A DNA stretch of 64,000 bases from Prevotella pallens ATCC 700821 (lineage in GTDB: Bacteria > Bacteroidota > Bacteroidia > Bacteroidales > Bacteroidaceae), in NCBI RefSeq assembly GCF_000220255.1, contig NZ_GL982513.1, positions 1,820,936 to 1,884,935 on the forward strand, given 5' to 3'. The position numbers and the translations under genes are program-made. Positions 18,152-27,475 of the stretch are shown piece after piece. Each line of letters begins with the position of its first letter. Position 1 is the stretch's first letter. The notes under the pieces are model-generated. The model ran no database searches. It was not told the origin of the DNA and worked only from the letters and a program-made list of their open reading frames with translations.

Positions 18152-19402
18152 TTAATCGCATTGGAAAATATCTCGTGTATAAACCTTTTCTCTTACGTCG
18201 TCCAATGCACTATCGTAGCGGTTAGCAATAATTTCATCACAGTCTGTCTTAAATTTCTGTAAGTCGTTTACAACCAAACTACCAAAGAAAGTTGTGCCGT
18301 TCTCGAGTGTTGGTTCGTAAATCAACACCTTAGCACCTTTCGCCTTTATGCGCTTCATAACTCCTTGAATAGAACTTTGACGGAAGTTATCGCTATTCGA
18401 TTTCATCGTTAATCGGTAAACTCCTATCACACATTCTTTTTCTACTGTAGGGTTATAGTTCCCTTGTTCGTTATAATCGTAATATCCCGCCTTGTTTAGC
18501 ACTTGGTCTGCAATGAAATCTTTACGTGTTCGGTTGCTTTCTACTATGGCTTGAATTAGGTTTTCGGGGACATCAGAGTAGTTAGCCAGGAGCTGCTTCG
18601 TGTCTTTTGGCAAGCAATAACCACCATAGCCAAACGATGGATTGTTGTAGAACGAACCAATGCGAGGGTCAAGACATACACCTTGTATAATGTGAGATGT
18701 ATTTAAACCTTTTACTTCTGCGTATGTATCGAGTTCGTTGAAATAGCTTACACGTAATGCAAGGTATGTATTAGCAAATAGTTTCACTGCTTCAGCCTCA
18801 GTCAATCCCATGAAAAGTGTTGGGATATCCTCTTTTATAGCCCCCTCCTTTAAGAGTTCGGCAAACTTGTGAGCTGCTTTATCTAATCGTTCGTCGCCTT
18901 CTGGTCGTGCAACAATAATTCGACTAGGGTATAAATTATCGTACAATGCTTTGCTTTCGCGTAGAAACTCGGGTGCAAAAAGAATGTTTTCACAGTTAAA
19001 CTTTTGTCGTACGCTCTCGGTATAGCCCACAGGAATAGTCGATTTTATAACCATAATAGCGTTAGCATTCACGCGTATTACCTGTTCAATCACCTCTTCT
19101 ACATGTGTTGTGTCGAAGTAGTTGCGCACAGGATCATAGTTAGTTGGCGTGGCAATTACAACGAAATCAGCATCGCAGTAAGCTTTCTCTGCGTCTAATG
19201 TAGCCTTTAGGTGCAACTCTTTTTCTGATAAATATTTTTCAATGTAATCGTCTTGAATAGGCGATTGTTTATTATTGATAAGGTCTACCTTTTCTTTCAC
19301 AACATCAACAGCTATCACATCATGATGTTGGCTCAATAGTGTTGCAATGCTTAAACCCACATATCCTGTTCCAGCAACTGCTATTTTATATTTCTTTTCC
19401 AT
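18152..19402 (-). CDS. ugd: UDP-glucose 6-dehydrogenase (nucleotide-sugar dehydrogenase)
   Basis: The enzyme oxidises UDP-glucose to UDP-glucuronate with two NAD+, supplying acidic sugars for capsule or surface polysaccharide. The 416-residue product has an N-terminal Rossmann fold (VAGTGYVG at residues 9-16), the TPTNYD segment near 85-90, the central helical domain with FAPEFLRE near 142-149, and the catalytic cysteine C263 in GGYCLPKD. It is monocistronic, with its own -7 box about 26 nt upstream. UDP-ManNAc or GDP-Man dehydrogenases are related, but the sequence pattern best fits the UDP-glucose group. Confidence 0.92.
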   Translation of the reverse strand: MEKKYKIAVAGTGYVGLSIATLLSQHHDVIAVDVVKEKVDLINNKQSPIQDDYIEKYLSEKELHLKATLDAEKAYCDADFVVIATPTNYDPVRNYFDTTHVEEVIEQVIRVNANAIMVIKSTIPVGYTESVRQKFNCENILFAPEFLRESKALYDNLYPSRIIVARPEGDERLDKAAHKFAELLKEGAIKEDIPTLFMGLTEAEAVKLFANTYLALRVSYFNELDTYAEVKGLNTSHIIQGVCLDPRIGSFYNNPSFGYGGYCLPKDTKQLLANYSDVPENLIQAIVESNRTRKDFIADQVLNKAGYYDYNEQGNYNPTVEKECVIGVYRLTMKSNSDNFRQSSIQGVMKRIKAKGAKVLIYEPTLENGTTFFGSLVVNDLQKFKTDCDEIIANRYDSALDDVREKVYTRDIFQCD

Positions 19403-19427
19403 ACGAAGCGTTTTTTCAAATACCTTG

Positions 19428-19435
19428 CAAAGGTA
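19428..19435 (-). promoter_or_regulatory. Promoter -7 box for ugd
   Basis: The minus strand reads TACCTTTG, 26 nt upstream of the ugd ATG. Confidence 0.55.
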
Positions 19436-19508
19436 ACTATTTTCTCACAAATGTGTGTCTTTAATGTTTATAGGAAGCCTATAAATGGAATTATATAAGG
19501 CATTTCAT

Positions 19509-20786
19509 TTATATTTTCTTATCGTTTAAGTGTATCGTTCGTTTCAATAAACCAGCCACAACGAATGGTAGTATGTTCACAATAGCCACAATAACGAAGA
19601 AGCGTTGATAGCCCAAATATTCTTGCAGAATACCTGTAAACCAACCCGATGACATAAGCGAGAAGGCTGCTACAGCACTTGCTAAAGAAAAACGAAAAAT
19701 GGAATACTTGCCTTGTGAGCAAAAAAGCAACACAAGTATATATGGCGTGATACCAAAACCAAAGCCAAACTGCTCTATTGCAACACATAAATTGATTATT
19801 GAGAGTGAAGAAACAAAGCTATAACTAAGATAGATATACAGCATCTTAGGCAATGTAATAGCACACACCATAATCCAGAAATTATTCCACAAGCCTCGCT
19901 TTTGTATGGCATAACGACCAACAAAGCAGCCTGCAATAGCAGAGAAAGCCCCCACTGAACCTTGAACCAATCCTAATTCTTGTGGTGAAAGACTCAATCC
20001 ACCGTTACTACCTGGGTCGATTAAGAACAGTGGAGCTATGCGAAAGAACATTCCTTCGGGTATCAAGAACAATAAAAGAAATGATAGCAATATAGCATAG
20101 TTAGGCAATTGCATAAAGGTTGTCTTAGTTTCCAACCACCATCGCCTTGTTAGTCCACTTCGAATAGGAATAGAGGGTCTATCTTGTGGACGTGGTAACA
20201 CTATTGCGTGGTAAACAAAGAATACTAAAAAAATAATTGCAAGAAAGTAAAAGGTGGTTACCCACGACTTTGTAACCACTCTATTTATCACTTCTAAATT
20301 ACCTGCTAATATCAGTGGAAGTCCCATTCCTACTACAACAGCCATTAACAAGAATACAGAATGTACACTACTAAGACTTGGTAGTTTGCGTAGCATACAA
20401 AGTTTGTAGTATCTCGCTACAGCCACATCGTGTACAACGGCAGCGCATGCAGTTATAAATAAGAACGACATAGAAGTTACTTCCCAATAAGAAGTAGTTA
20501 TGGATAATGCTATACCAAACATTGACACTGTCATAAGCAGTTGCATTGCCAACACCCAAAAGCGTTTTGTGGCATAGCCTGTAACAATTCTGCCTAATAG
20601 TGGACGCAGAATAAAAGGAATAAAAGTCCACGAAGTATTCAATGTAATGGTGCTATTCGATTGCCCCATACGATTAAAGAAGACCAGCGAAACAAGAAAC
20701 ACAATAACATAAGGTAATCCTCGTGTAAAATATATTGTGGGTAGCCATAGCCAAACTTTAATATTTGTTTGTTTGTTCGTATCCAT
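19509..20786 (-). CDS. Major facilitator superfamily permease, AmpG-like
   Basis: The 425-residue protein has twelve predicted membrane helices in two halves. The first helix region RGLPYVIVF, the loop near RPLLGRIV and the AAVVHDVAVARYY segment near residue 120 match the layout of AmpG-type muropeptide permeases and related MFS proteins. It is the last of four minus-strand genes after a SpoIID-like protein, a DUF4922 protein and a glycosyltransferase. The context suggests import of a cell-wall or glycan fragment; the substrate is not shown by sequence. An 88-bp gap separates it from the SpoIID-like gene. Confidence 0.75.
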   Translation of the reverse strand: MDTNKQTNIKVWLWLPTIYFTRGLPYVIVFLVSLVFFNRMGQSNSTITLNTSWTFIPFILRPLLGRIVTGYATKRFWVLAMQLLMTVSMFGIALSITTSYWEVTSMSFLFITACAAVVHDVAVARYYKLCMLRKLPSLSSVHSVFLLMAVVVGMGLPLILAGNLEVINRVVTKSWVTTFYFLAIIFLVFFVYHAIVLPRPQDRPSIPIRSGLTRRWWLETKTTFMQLPNYAILLSFLLLFLIPEGMFFRIAPLFLIDPGSNGGLSLSPQELGLVQGSVGAFSAIAGCFVGRYAIQKRGLWNNFWIMVCAITLPKMLYIYLSYSFVSSLSIINLCVAIEQFGFGFGITPYILVLLFCSQGKYSIFRFSLASAVAAFSLMSSGWFTGILQEYLGYQRFFVIVAIVNILPFVVAGLLKRTIHLNDKKI

Positions 20787-20874
20787 TCGCTTGTTTCAGT
20801 TCTTTATTTCAAGTATCTAATGTAATAATGCTGACTTGCTAACTTATACGTATCGCATTGCTGACGTCTCTGTA

Positions 20875-22206
20875 TTAGTATGCTTTTGTTATTTCAGCAC
20901 TTTTATAATAGTGTAGTAAAATCTCATCGTAGCGATATCCTTGCACTCCCATCATAGCAGCTCCAATCTGACAAAGTCCTACTCCGTGTCCCCAACCAGC
21001 TCCTTTTATAATGAATTGCTGTGGCACTCCATCTTTTATATCTACCTTTTCGATAACGAATGCCGAACTGTATAGGTGGCTTTTGCTAAGTGCACGCCTT
21101 ATTTCAAGCTCTTTTCCAATGATGAGTGTACGTTGTGTACCTATTATTTTAAGTCTGTAAATGCGCCCGCTCTTACCTCTTTCCATAGGAATCAGGTCAA
21201 TAATATCGCCAAACTGCATTGCCAGTTTTTCTTCTAAGAGCTGCTTTACTTCTGCTTGCGAGTAGATTTGAGTCCACCGATAGAAGTCTGTTGTTTCTTG
21301 ATCGAAATCATTTAGTACCTGAGATAGTACCTTTTGGTCGGTTGTATTGCAGAAAGCATTGGGCGATGATAGTATCCACTGACGTGCAACTGCCTCGTTG
21401 GTAAGATTGGGTAGAGACGTTGTGTCGGGCATCGTATCGGGAAGAGCCTGCAGATAAGGCTTTTTAATGTTCTCCCAGCAATATTGAAACTCTTCAACTG
21501 CACCGCCACAACACTTGCTATACCGTGCATCGCAAATCTCGCCACGGCTTGTTAGTATCTCTCCTGCTGTCTGTTTAATAGCCTCTACAACATGTTTATT
21601 GGCAGCTTTTGTTATACCTTGATAACGCTGACAATGGTCATCGGCACACACATCAAAGTGTTTGTGGTCTTCGCGATCGTACCAACGCACTATCTCTTCG
21701 TCTGTTTTGAATAGCGAAGGTTGCTTTACTGCGTTGTTGTTTTCTGCTTTTCGTTGTTCCATTTGTGCCAAAAGCCAACTACGCGATATAACAGCGTGCG
21801 CTTTTAATAGTTCCAACGACGATGTAGCACGCATTTCCGAAGAGATAACACTGATAAGATAAGTCTCAACTGGAAGTTCGTTGATGGCGCAGATATTGTT
21901 GTTTTCTACTATAAAACGCAACTTCCCTAAGAATGTTTGTGCTTCTTTTCGCTCCCAATGGAAGTTTACTCCGATGGTAACATCTTCGAGTGTAAACGAC
22001 GATTGAGTATCATTTGGTTCGAAAAGGAGTTCATCGTAGAAGTTGTTTTCCCATAGAATACGACCTTCTGATAGTTCTACAACCTGCTTACCACATTGTT
22101 CTAAGCTGCAAACGGCATAGGGAGCATTCAGTGAAAAGCACAATTTGCTTGCGCTAACAATACCTACTGAAACGATTGGTTCCTTTTTTATATTACTCGT
22201 TTCCAT
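20875..22206 (-). CDS. SpoIID/LytB domain protein lacking a signal peptide
   Basis: SpoIID enzymes are lytic transglycosylases that cut peptidoglycan strands stripped of stem peptides. In this 443-residue protein the SpoIID core runs from about residue 105 to the end: LPVETYLISVISSEM with the likely catalytic Glu124, the AHAVISRSW helix, the cysteine-bearing FDVCADDHCQRYQG (187, 192) and YSKCCGG (232-233), and the C-terminal GWGHGVGLCQIGA near residue 410. The N-terminal 100 residues form a separate beta-rich domain. The N-terminus (METSNIKKEPIVSV) is hydrophilic with no signal peptide or lipobox, so the protein appears cytoplasmic, unlike sporulation SpoIID. It is followed by an AmpG-like permease and lies 12 bp after the DUF4922 gene. 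Confidence 0.85.
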   Translation of the reverse strand: METSNIKKEPIVSVGIVSASKLCFSLNAPYAVCSLEQCGKQVVELSEGRILWENNFYDELLFEPNDTQSSFTLEDVTIGVNFHWERKEAQTFLGKLRFIVENNNICAINELPVETYLISVISSEMRATSSLELLKAHAVISRSWLLAQMEQRKAENNNAVKQPSLFKTDEEIVRWYDREDHKHFDVCADDHCQRYQGITKAANKHVVEAIKQTAGEILTSRGEICDARYSKCCGGAVEEFQYCWENIKKPYLQALPDTMPDTTSLPNLTNEAVARQWILSSPNAFCNTTDQKVLSQVLNDFDQETTDFYRWTQIYSQAEVKQLLEEKLAMQFGDIIDLIPMERGKSGRIYRLKIIGTQRTLIIGKELEIRRALSKSHLYSSAFVIEKVDIKDGVPQQFIIKGAGWGHGVGLCQIGAAMMGVQGYRYDEILLHYYKSAEITKAY

Positions 22207-22218
22207 TCTTCTTTATTG

Positions 22219-23073
22219 TTATTCTCCTTTATTTCTTATCTTTTCAGTTACTTCCTGCATCGTTTCAGCGGGCAAAACGATTTCTTGCATAACCTTTAAT
22301 AAAAGCTTTTCGTTTATTCTTTCAAAGTCGGTTTGGCGTGGAAGAATAAGCAAACCGCCCATATCCAATGCGCCTGGACTTATTAAATATTGTTCGTTGC
22401 CCTCCTTTGAATAGCAATCTGGGCGGTGTTTGCGTCGTGGAAATATAACAGACACTGTGTCTAAACCCTCTTTCCATACAACAATGTTCATCATTGGTTC
22501 CACCTCGTCAGCCTGTTGAGGCAGCGAATTGTACACTATACTGAACAATTTTACGCCGTTTTCAACGCTTCTACTCTTAATAGCAATAGCAGGATAAGCA
22601 AAATTAACAATCTCAAAGATGCCTTCTACCTCGTTCATTCTTAATAACGGTTGTGCAGTAGCATCGAGTTTGCTCCACATTTCCTGTATTGGCAGCATGC
22701 CACTTGTGCCTCCTTGGAAGTGAAGATGGTCTGGTGCACTTGCGCCACACTTAGGACCGTTGTAGAAGAACATAAGTTTTGGATAATCATCGCTAAGTTT
22801 TTGCAAGTCAGCATAATGCTTTTGTATAAGCTGAAGCTGATGTTGACGTGCCGCAATGGTGAAATGGACAGGCAAAATGGGGAAAGGATTCACCAATATA
22901 TCGAACTCTTTACCAAACGGAAGACTTATTTGTACCTGCGGACGATTATCTTTGCAAAGGAAGCAAGGACGCTTTGCAATGGTAGCCTTGTCTATCTTTG
23001 CCCCTGTACTCACCATTCTTGCAGGGTTAAATTGTAGCTTTAAGCCATTATTGAGCCGCTTTGTCTTTACCAA
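22219..23073 (-). CDS. DUF4922 protein, GalT/Ap4A-phosphorylase-like (HIT fold)
   Basis: The product has a HIT/GalT-type active-site motif, DHLHFQGG, with H116 and H118 (numbered from the TTG start at 23073), and a conserved FNPARM...RPCFLC...NRP segment whose C37 and C40 may bind metal. Related enzymes are nucleotidyltransferases or dinucleoside phosphorylases; no member of DUF4922 has a function I can name. The first canonical start in frame is TTG at 23073, giving 284 residues, but family-like sequence ([14 protein letters not shown]) extends upstream, and the only possible initiator there is a CTG at 23118-23116 that overlaps the glycosyltransferase TGA as CTGA. The start is therefore uncertain. 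Cluster context suggests glycan or cell-wall fragment metabolism. Confidence 0.8.
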   Translation of the reverse strand: MVKTKRLNNGLKLQFNPARMVSTGAKIDKATIAKRPCFLCKDNRPQVQISLPFGKEFDILVNPFPILPVHFTIAARQHQLQLIQKHYADLQKLSDDYPKLMFFYNGPKCGASAPDHLHFQGGTSGMLPIQEMWSKLDATAQPLLRMNEVEGIFEIVNFAYPAIAIKSRSVENGVKLFSIVYNSLPQQADEVEPMMNIVVWKEGLDTVSVIFPRRKHRPDCYSKEGNEQYLISPGALDMGGLLILPRQTDFERINEKLLLKVMQEIVLPAETMQEVTEKIRNKGE

Positions 23074-23114
23074 ACGTAAGTCACTGAACCGCTTTTGGAC
23101 ATCTTTCCATTGGT

Positions 23115-24647
23115 TCAGTTGGCTGTAAAAAAAGGCTCTAAACCTTTTGCGCCCTCCTCTTCGCCTTGTTTGTTGAGTTGCTGACGTGCTATTAGTTCTA
23201 TTGTTCGTAGGCGATCTTTGTACAAATTGTTTGCGTTTACACGGTCAATACTTAACGCAGCATCGCTGTTTCCACCCCAACGACGGCACAAATATAGTTC
23301 TTCGTAAATGCGCCCGATACGGAATTGACGGCTAAAAGCCAAGCCCATGGCGTAGTCTTCGCCGTAACTGGTGTTTGGAAACTGTACTTCACGCGCCAAA
23401 GGAGTATAGAATGCACGCGGCGCACCTAAGCCGTTGATGCGAAGCGCATTGTTGCAACCGTTGTCTTCTGTCCATTCTGCGTGGTCAATCAATCCTGGAG
23501 GGAGTGTGTTAAGGTCGAAATCGCACATACGATACGAGCCTATTATCATTGCTGCTTGCTGTTCGTGGAAGGCATCAACAATCTTTTGCAACGTCTGTTC
23601 AGATGAATAGAGGTCATCACTGTCCAGTTGTACGGCAAATCTACCGCAATGTTCACTGTTCACAGCATAGTTCCAACAGCCTCCAATGCCGAGGTCGGTG
23701 CGATTAGGAACAAGGTGTACCAATCGATTATCGGTCTTAGCAATCTCCGAAAGTATCTCTGTTGTCCTATCAGATGAATGATTGTCTACAACAATAACAT
23801 TGTATTTAAAGTTGGTTTTCTGTGCTAAAGCCGACGAAACAGCGTCGCGAATGGTCTTTTCACGATTGAAAACGGGGATAACAACAGTAGCCTCAACAGC
23901 AAAATTACCACTTGTAAAGTCGGGTTGTCTATACTTCTTAGTATCAACCAGTCCACCAACAGCATACAAATGAGCTGTTGCAGCGCGTTCCATCTCTATT
24001 TGTACCTCACGATTGCGAGGATTTACATAGTCGAATTGCTTTTCTCCGCTTCTGCGTAAGTCGTCTTCCTCTTCTGTATAAAGGTATTCGTCTAAGTGGA
24101 AAATCTTACCTTTTCTACTTAAATACAAGCGCAAATCGTACCAACCAGCAAACTTATAGCCAGCCTTTTCTGTTTGTTCAGCATATTCACGAAGCATCTT
24201 TGCATTAATGAGAACCAACGAACCAAAATCGAAATCGTCGCGAAGGCTACCTGCCTGATAGTCGATAACAGGGTGGCGAACCACTTTTCCTGCTTCAACA
24301 GAATAGCGGTTGGCATAGGTTAAGGTTGCCTTTGTGTCGGTAGCGACATGCACAAGGCGTGTTAAAGCGTGGTAACCCAATGTAATGGGCGATGTTTTCA
24401 TGTAGAAAAGCACGTAGTCGGCAGTAGCATTTTGTGCCATTTTCAACATTGTTTCCGTAGAAAGAATGTTATCAACGTGTATATAGCCAATGTCTTCTGC
24501 TATTTTTTCGCTACCATTAATATCATCAGAAGTGAGCATAAAAACCTTTGCCACTTCGTTTTCGTTTATGAATTGCATTGCATATTGTTGTGCTTGCTGA
24601 GCGTTATCGCAAGGAACAAAGCAATCTATTTTATTCTTTATATCCAT
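23115..24647 (-). CDS. Two-domain family 2 glycosyltransferase
   Basis: The start at 24647 ([10 protein letters not shown]) is chosen because the extra upstream codons, open to 24695, run into the promoter repeat. The 510-residue product has a C-terminal GT-A domain from about residue 251 ([13 protein letters not shown]), with VVDNHSSD near 287-293 and the metal-binding LDSDD at 341-345. Residues 1-190 resemble a second, degenerate GT-A-like domain (LINAK and GWYDLRLYL segments). The protein has no membrane helices, so it is cytosolic. It is first in a cluster with DUF4922, SpoIID-like and AmpG-like genes and is preceded by four tandem promoter-like repeats. The sugar donor and acceptor are unknown. 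Confidence 0.8.
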   Translation of the reverse strand: MDIKNKIDCFVPCDNAQQAQQYAMQFINENEVAKVFMLTSDDINGSEKIAEDIGYIHVDNILSTETMLKMAQNATADYVLFYMKTSPITLGYHALTRLVHVATDTKATLTYANRYSVEAGKVVRHPVIDYQAGSLRDDFDFGSLVLINAKMLREYAEQTEKAGYKFAGWYDLRLYLSRKGKIFHLDEYLYTEEEDDLRRSGEKQFDYVNPRNREVQIEMERAATAHLYAVGGLVDTKKYRQPDFTSGNFAVEATVVIPVFNREKTIRDAVSSALAQKTNFKYNVIVVDNHSSDRTTEILSEIAKTDNRLVHLVPNRTDLGIGGCWNYAVNSEHCGRFAVQLDSDDLYSSEQTLQKIVDAFHEQQAAMIIGSYRMCDFDLNTLPPGLIDHAEWTEDNGCNNALRINGLGAPRAFYTPLAREVQFPNTSYGEDYAMGLAFSRQFRIGRIYEELYLCRRWGGNSDAALSIDRVNANNLYKDRLRTIELIARQQLNKQGEEEGAKGLEPFFTAN

Positions 24648-24672
24648 TAGGTTGGTTGTTTTCGAGTAAGAT

Positions 24673-24890
24673 AATCTTATGCAAAGATAGTGCAAACGAG
24701 TATAAAAGAGAGTTCACTCTTAGTTTATCGAGTGCCGCCTATCTTATGCAAAGATAGTGCAAACGAGTATAAAAGAGAGTTCACTCTTAGTTTATCGAGT
24801 GCTGCCTATCTTATGCAAAGATAGTGCAAACGAGTATAAAAGAGAGTTCACTCTTAGTTTATCGAGTGCTGCCTATCTTATGCAAAGATA
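24673..24890 (-). repeat. 67-bp tandem repeat carrying a promoter box in each copy
   Basis: Three near-identical 67-bp units and the start of a fourth begin at 24673, 24740, 24807 and 24874; they differ by one C/T. On the minus strand every unit contains TATCTTTG (at 24689-24682, 24756-24749, 24823-24816 and 24890-24883), the Bacteroidetes -7 box, pointing at the glycosyltransferase gene 30 nt away. Each full unit also contains the short inverted repeat AGAGTGAACTCT. A clear -33 box is lacking (best CTTTT), so promoter strength is uncertain. Confidence 0.9.
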
Positions 24891-25270
24891 ACGAAAAGGA
24901 GTGAGATAGACGAAAGAAACGGTTAAAATTCTGTTGGATATCGGCACAAATAAAATGTAGTAGGAGGATTATGGCTGTTCGCTGAAATTCTCTTTACCCT
25001 GCATAAACTCAGGTATGAACTTTCTAATATGGAGGTTCTACTATATATAATGTAAGGGGAGAGAAATCATAAAAGTGTAAATATTTTTTTATAAACATAT
25101 TCCTTATGTAACCATCTATTTATCAACGTATTGCAAAAGTGTGTTTTTTGCCGCTTAAAAGTGTGGTTTTTGTGTTGCAAAAGTATGGCTTTTACCTTGC
25201 AAAAGAACCGTTTTTGCAAAGTCAAAGTATGGTTATCTCTTTTTAAGAGAAGTATCTTTACAAAGTAAAG
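24891..25270. other. 380-bp non-coding region with a 22-bp-period array
   Basis: No gene is visible. The right half carries the AAAAG/CTTTT array described separately. The left half holds nothing I can recognise. Confidence 0.6.
25133..25232. repeat. GCAAAAG...CTTTT array (five units, 22-bp period)
   Basis: The unit is close to AAAAGTATGGCTTTTACCTTGC. Units start at 25135, 25157, 25179 and 25201, with a degraded fifth at 25223, each 22 bp apart. AAAAG and CTTTT within a unit form a small inverted repeat. It ends about 40 bp before the tag stop codon, so it is at the 3' side of the gene. Confidence 0.85.
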
Positions 25271-25825
25271 CTATTTCCTATTGTAACAATCGCAATAAGA
25301 TAGGTGATCGTTTATAAGTCCTATGCCCTGCAAGTAGCTATATATAATAACCGAACCAACATATTTAAAGCCACGCTTTTTCATATCTTTAGCCACCTTA
25401 TCGCTCAATGCGTTGCGTGTGCAAAGGCGTTTTTGGTGAGAGGGATAAACCAAAGTCTTACCCTTAGAGAATTGCCATATATACTCGTTGAAGGAGCCAA
25501 ACTCTTCGATAATGCGAAGAAAAGCTTGTGCATTGGCAATCATTGCTTCTATTTTGCGTTGGCTTTTCAGCATACTTTCAGTATTAAGAATGTGCTGAAC
25601 ATCGGCGGCTGTGAAGCGAGCTACTTGTTTAAAGTCGAAGTTAGCAAAGCAAATGCGAAATGTTTCTTGCTTTTTCAGCATTAGTAACCACGATAATCCA
25701 CATGACATACACTCCATTATAAGGTACATAAAGAGTACTTTATCGTCGTCAACAGGTACGCCCCAATGTTCGTCATGGTATTTTTGAAGTAGCGGATGTG
25801 TATCAGCCCAAGCGCATCGTGCCAT
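25271..25825 (-). CDS. tag: DNA-3-methyladenine glycosylase I
   Basis: Tag removes 3-methyladenine from alkylated DNA in base-excision repair. The 184-residue length is typical. The N-terminal RCAWADTHPLLQKYHDEHWG contains the zinc ligands C4 and H17, the catalytic Glu38 is in MECMSCGLSW, and the C-terminal DHLSYCDC provides the other zinc ligands. The usual QAGLSW is SCGLSW here, a modest variation. It follows the FAD protein by 15 bp on the same strand and is likely co-transcribed. Confidence 0.95.
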   Translation of the reverse strand: MARCAWADTHPLLQKYHDEHWGVPVDDDKVLFMYLIMECMSCGLSWLLMLKKQETFRICFANFDFKQVARFTAADVQHILNTESMLKSQRKIEAMIANAQAFLRIIEEFGSFNEYIWQFSKGKTLVYPSHQKRLCTRNALSDKVAKDMKKRGFKYVGSVIIYSYLQGIGLINDHLSYCDCYNRK

Positions 25826-25840
25826 ATTTTACGGAGTATT

Positions 25841-27421
25841 TTATTGCTGAAGGCGAGATAAATAAGCATTTGCCATTTCGGCACAACGTTCTCCATCGAT
25901 GCCAGCACTAACTATGCCGCCTGCATATCCAGCACCTTCGCCACAAGGAAATAAGCCTTGAAGGCGCACGTGCATAAAAGTTTCGTGATCGCGAAGAATA
26001 CGTACGGGCGAACTGGTGCGGGTTTCTGTAGCAATCATCACAGCCTCGTTGGTAAGGAAACCATGCGCTTGCTTACCGAAATTCTTAAATGCTTGCTGCA
26101 AGCGAGTGGTGATATTGTTGGGTAACCAGAAGTGTAACGGACTAGAAATGAGTCCTGGTGCATAGCTCGATTTAGGTAAATCGTACGACAAACGCTTGTT
26201 TACAAAGTCTGACATACGTTGTGCAGGAGCTGTTTGGCGCATGTTTCCCTGTTGCCAAGTATCTTTTTCTAATTGCTCTTGAAAGTGCATCATGCGCAAT
26301 AAGTCGTCGCCTTCGATGTCTTCAGGGTTGATTTGAACCACCATTCCTGCATTCGACCACTTCGTTCCGCGGTTAGCTGGGCTCATACCATTGGTTACAA
26401 TCTGTTGGGGACCAGTAGCCGAAGGAATGACAAAACCACCTGGACACATGCAGAATGAATAGACGCCACGCCCTTCTACCTGCGTTACAAAAGCGTATTC
26501 GGCGGCTGGAAGATATTTCCCACGACCATTTTTGTTGTGGTATTGTATTTGGTCGATGAGTTCTGAAGGGTGCTCCAAACGCACACCAACGGCAATTCCC
26601 TTCGCTTCCATTTCGATATTAGTTTCTTGAAAGTGCTGATAAACATCGCGTGCCGAGTGTCCTGTGGCAAGAATAACAGGACCTTTGAATGTCTTTTCTT
26701 GTTGTCCTCCCTCGTAAGAAGATACTGCTTTTACCCCAACAACTTCGTTGCCGTCGGTTTCTAATGCTACCATTTTGGTTTGAAAGTGCACTTCTCCGCC
26801 ACAAGCAATAATAGTATTGCGCATATTTTCAATCACTTTTGGTAACTTGTCGGTACCAATATGTGGGTGAGCGTCGGCAAGAATGCTTGTAGAAGCACCA
26901 TGTTGGCAGAACACATTGAGTATTTTCTCTACCGAACCACGCTTCTTACTGCGTGTATAAAGCTTACCATCGGAATATGCTCCTGCACCTCCTTCGCCGA
27001 AACAATAGTTCGATTCAGGGTCTACGATATGTGTTCGAGATATTTGGGCAAGGTCTTTTTTGCGTTCGCGCACGTCTTTTCCACGTTCTAAAACAATGGG
27101 GCGCAACCCTAATTCCACCAATTTCAATGCAGCAAATAGTCCACCTGGACCTGCTCCTACAACGATAACACGAGGCGAATGACTTACATCGGGATATTCG
27201 GTCTTTATGTATTCATCGTCGTGAGGCACCTCGTTGATATAGACTCTTACCTTTAAGTTTACAAAAATATCACGGTGTCGAGCATCAATAGAGCGTTTTA
27301 GAGTGCGCACATGGTTGATAGTGCGTGCGTCAATACCTTTATCTTTCGCAATAAACGCTTTTATATTCTCCTCGTTATATGCCACTTGAGGCATCACACG
27401 TACTTGATATTCTTGTATCAT
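25841..27421 (-). CDS. FAD-dependent dehydrogenase of the COG2509 family
   Basis: The 526-residue protein has an N-terminal domain of about 80 residues, then an FAD-binding Rossmann motif VIVVGAGPGGLFAALKL near 87-103, a CFGEGGAGAYSDGKLYTR segment near 140-157, a second nucleotide-binding strand with GPVILATGHSARD near 248, and a C-terminal GEGAGYAGGIVSAGIDG flavin-contact loop. This is the widely conserved uncharacterised COG2509 group; its substrate is not known. It sits between yggS and tag on the minus strand. Confidence 0.88.
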   Translation of the reverse strand: MIQEYQVRVMPQVAYNEENIKAFIAKDKGIDARTINHVRTLKRSIDARHRDIFVNLKVRVYINEVPHDDEYIKTEYPDVSHSPRVIVVGAGPGGLFAALKLVELGLRPIVLERGKDVRERKKDLAQISRTHIVDPESNYCFGEGGAGAYSDGKLYTRSKKRGSVEKILNVFCQHGASTSILADAHPHIGTDKLPKVIENMRNTIIACGGEVHFQTKMVALETDGNEVVGVKAVSSYEGGQQEKTFKGPVILATGHSARDVYQHFQETNIEMEAKGIAVGVRLEHPSELIDQIQYHNKNGRGKYLPAAEYAFVTQVEGRGVYSFCMCPGGFVIPSATGPQQIVTNGMSPANRGTKWSNAGMVVQINPEDIEGDDLLRMMHFQEQLEKDTWQQGNMRQTAPAQRMSDFVNKRLSYDLPKSSYAPGLISSPLHFWLPNNITTRLQQAFKNFGKQAHGFLTNEAVMIATETRTSSPVRILRDHETFMHVRLQGLFPCGEGAGYAGGIVSAGIDGERCAEMANAYLSRLQQ

Positions 27422-27475
27422 AATTCAGTTGGGGGTTGGTTTTAAAAGGGGTGTTGTTGTTCGCAAGATAAGCAA

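Noticed and set aside
24673..24890. 67-bp repeats as an insertion sequence or integron array
   Set aside because: There is no transposase, terminal inverted repeat or integrase, and the units are simple head-to-tail copies of the promoter region.
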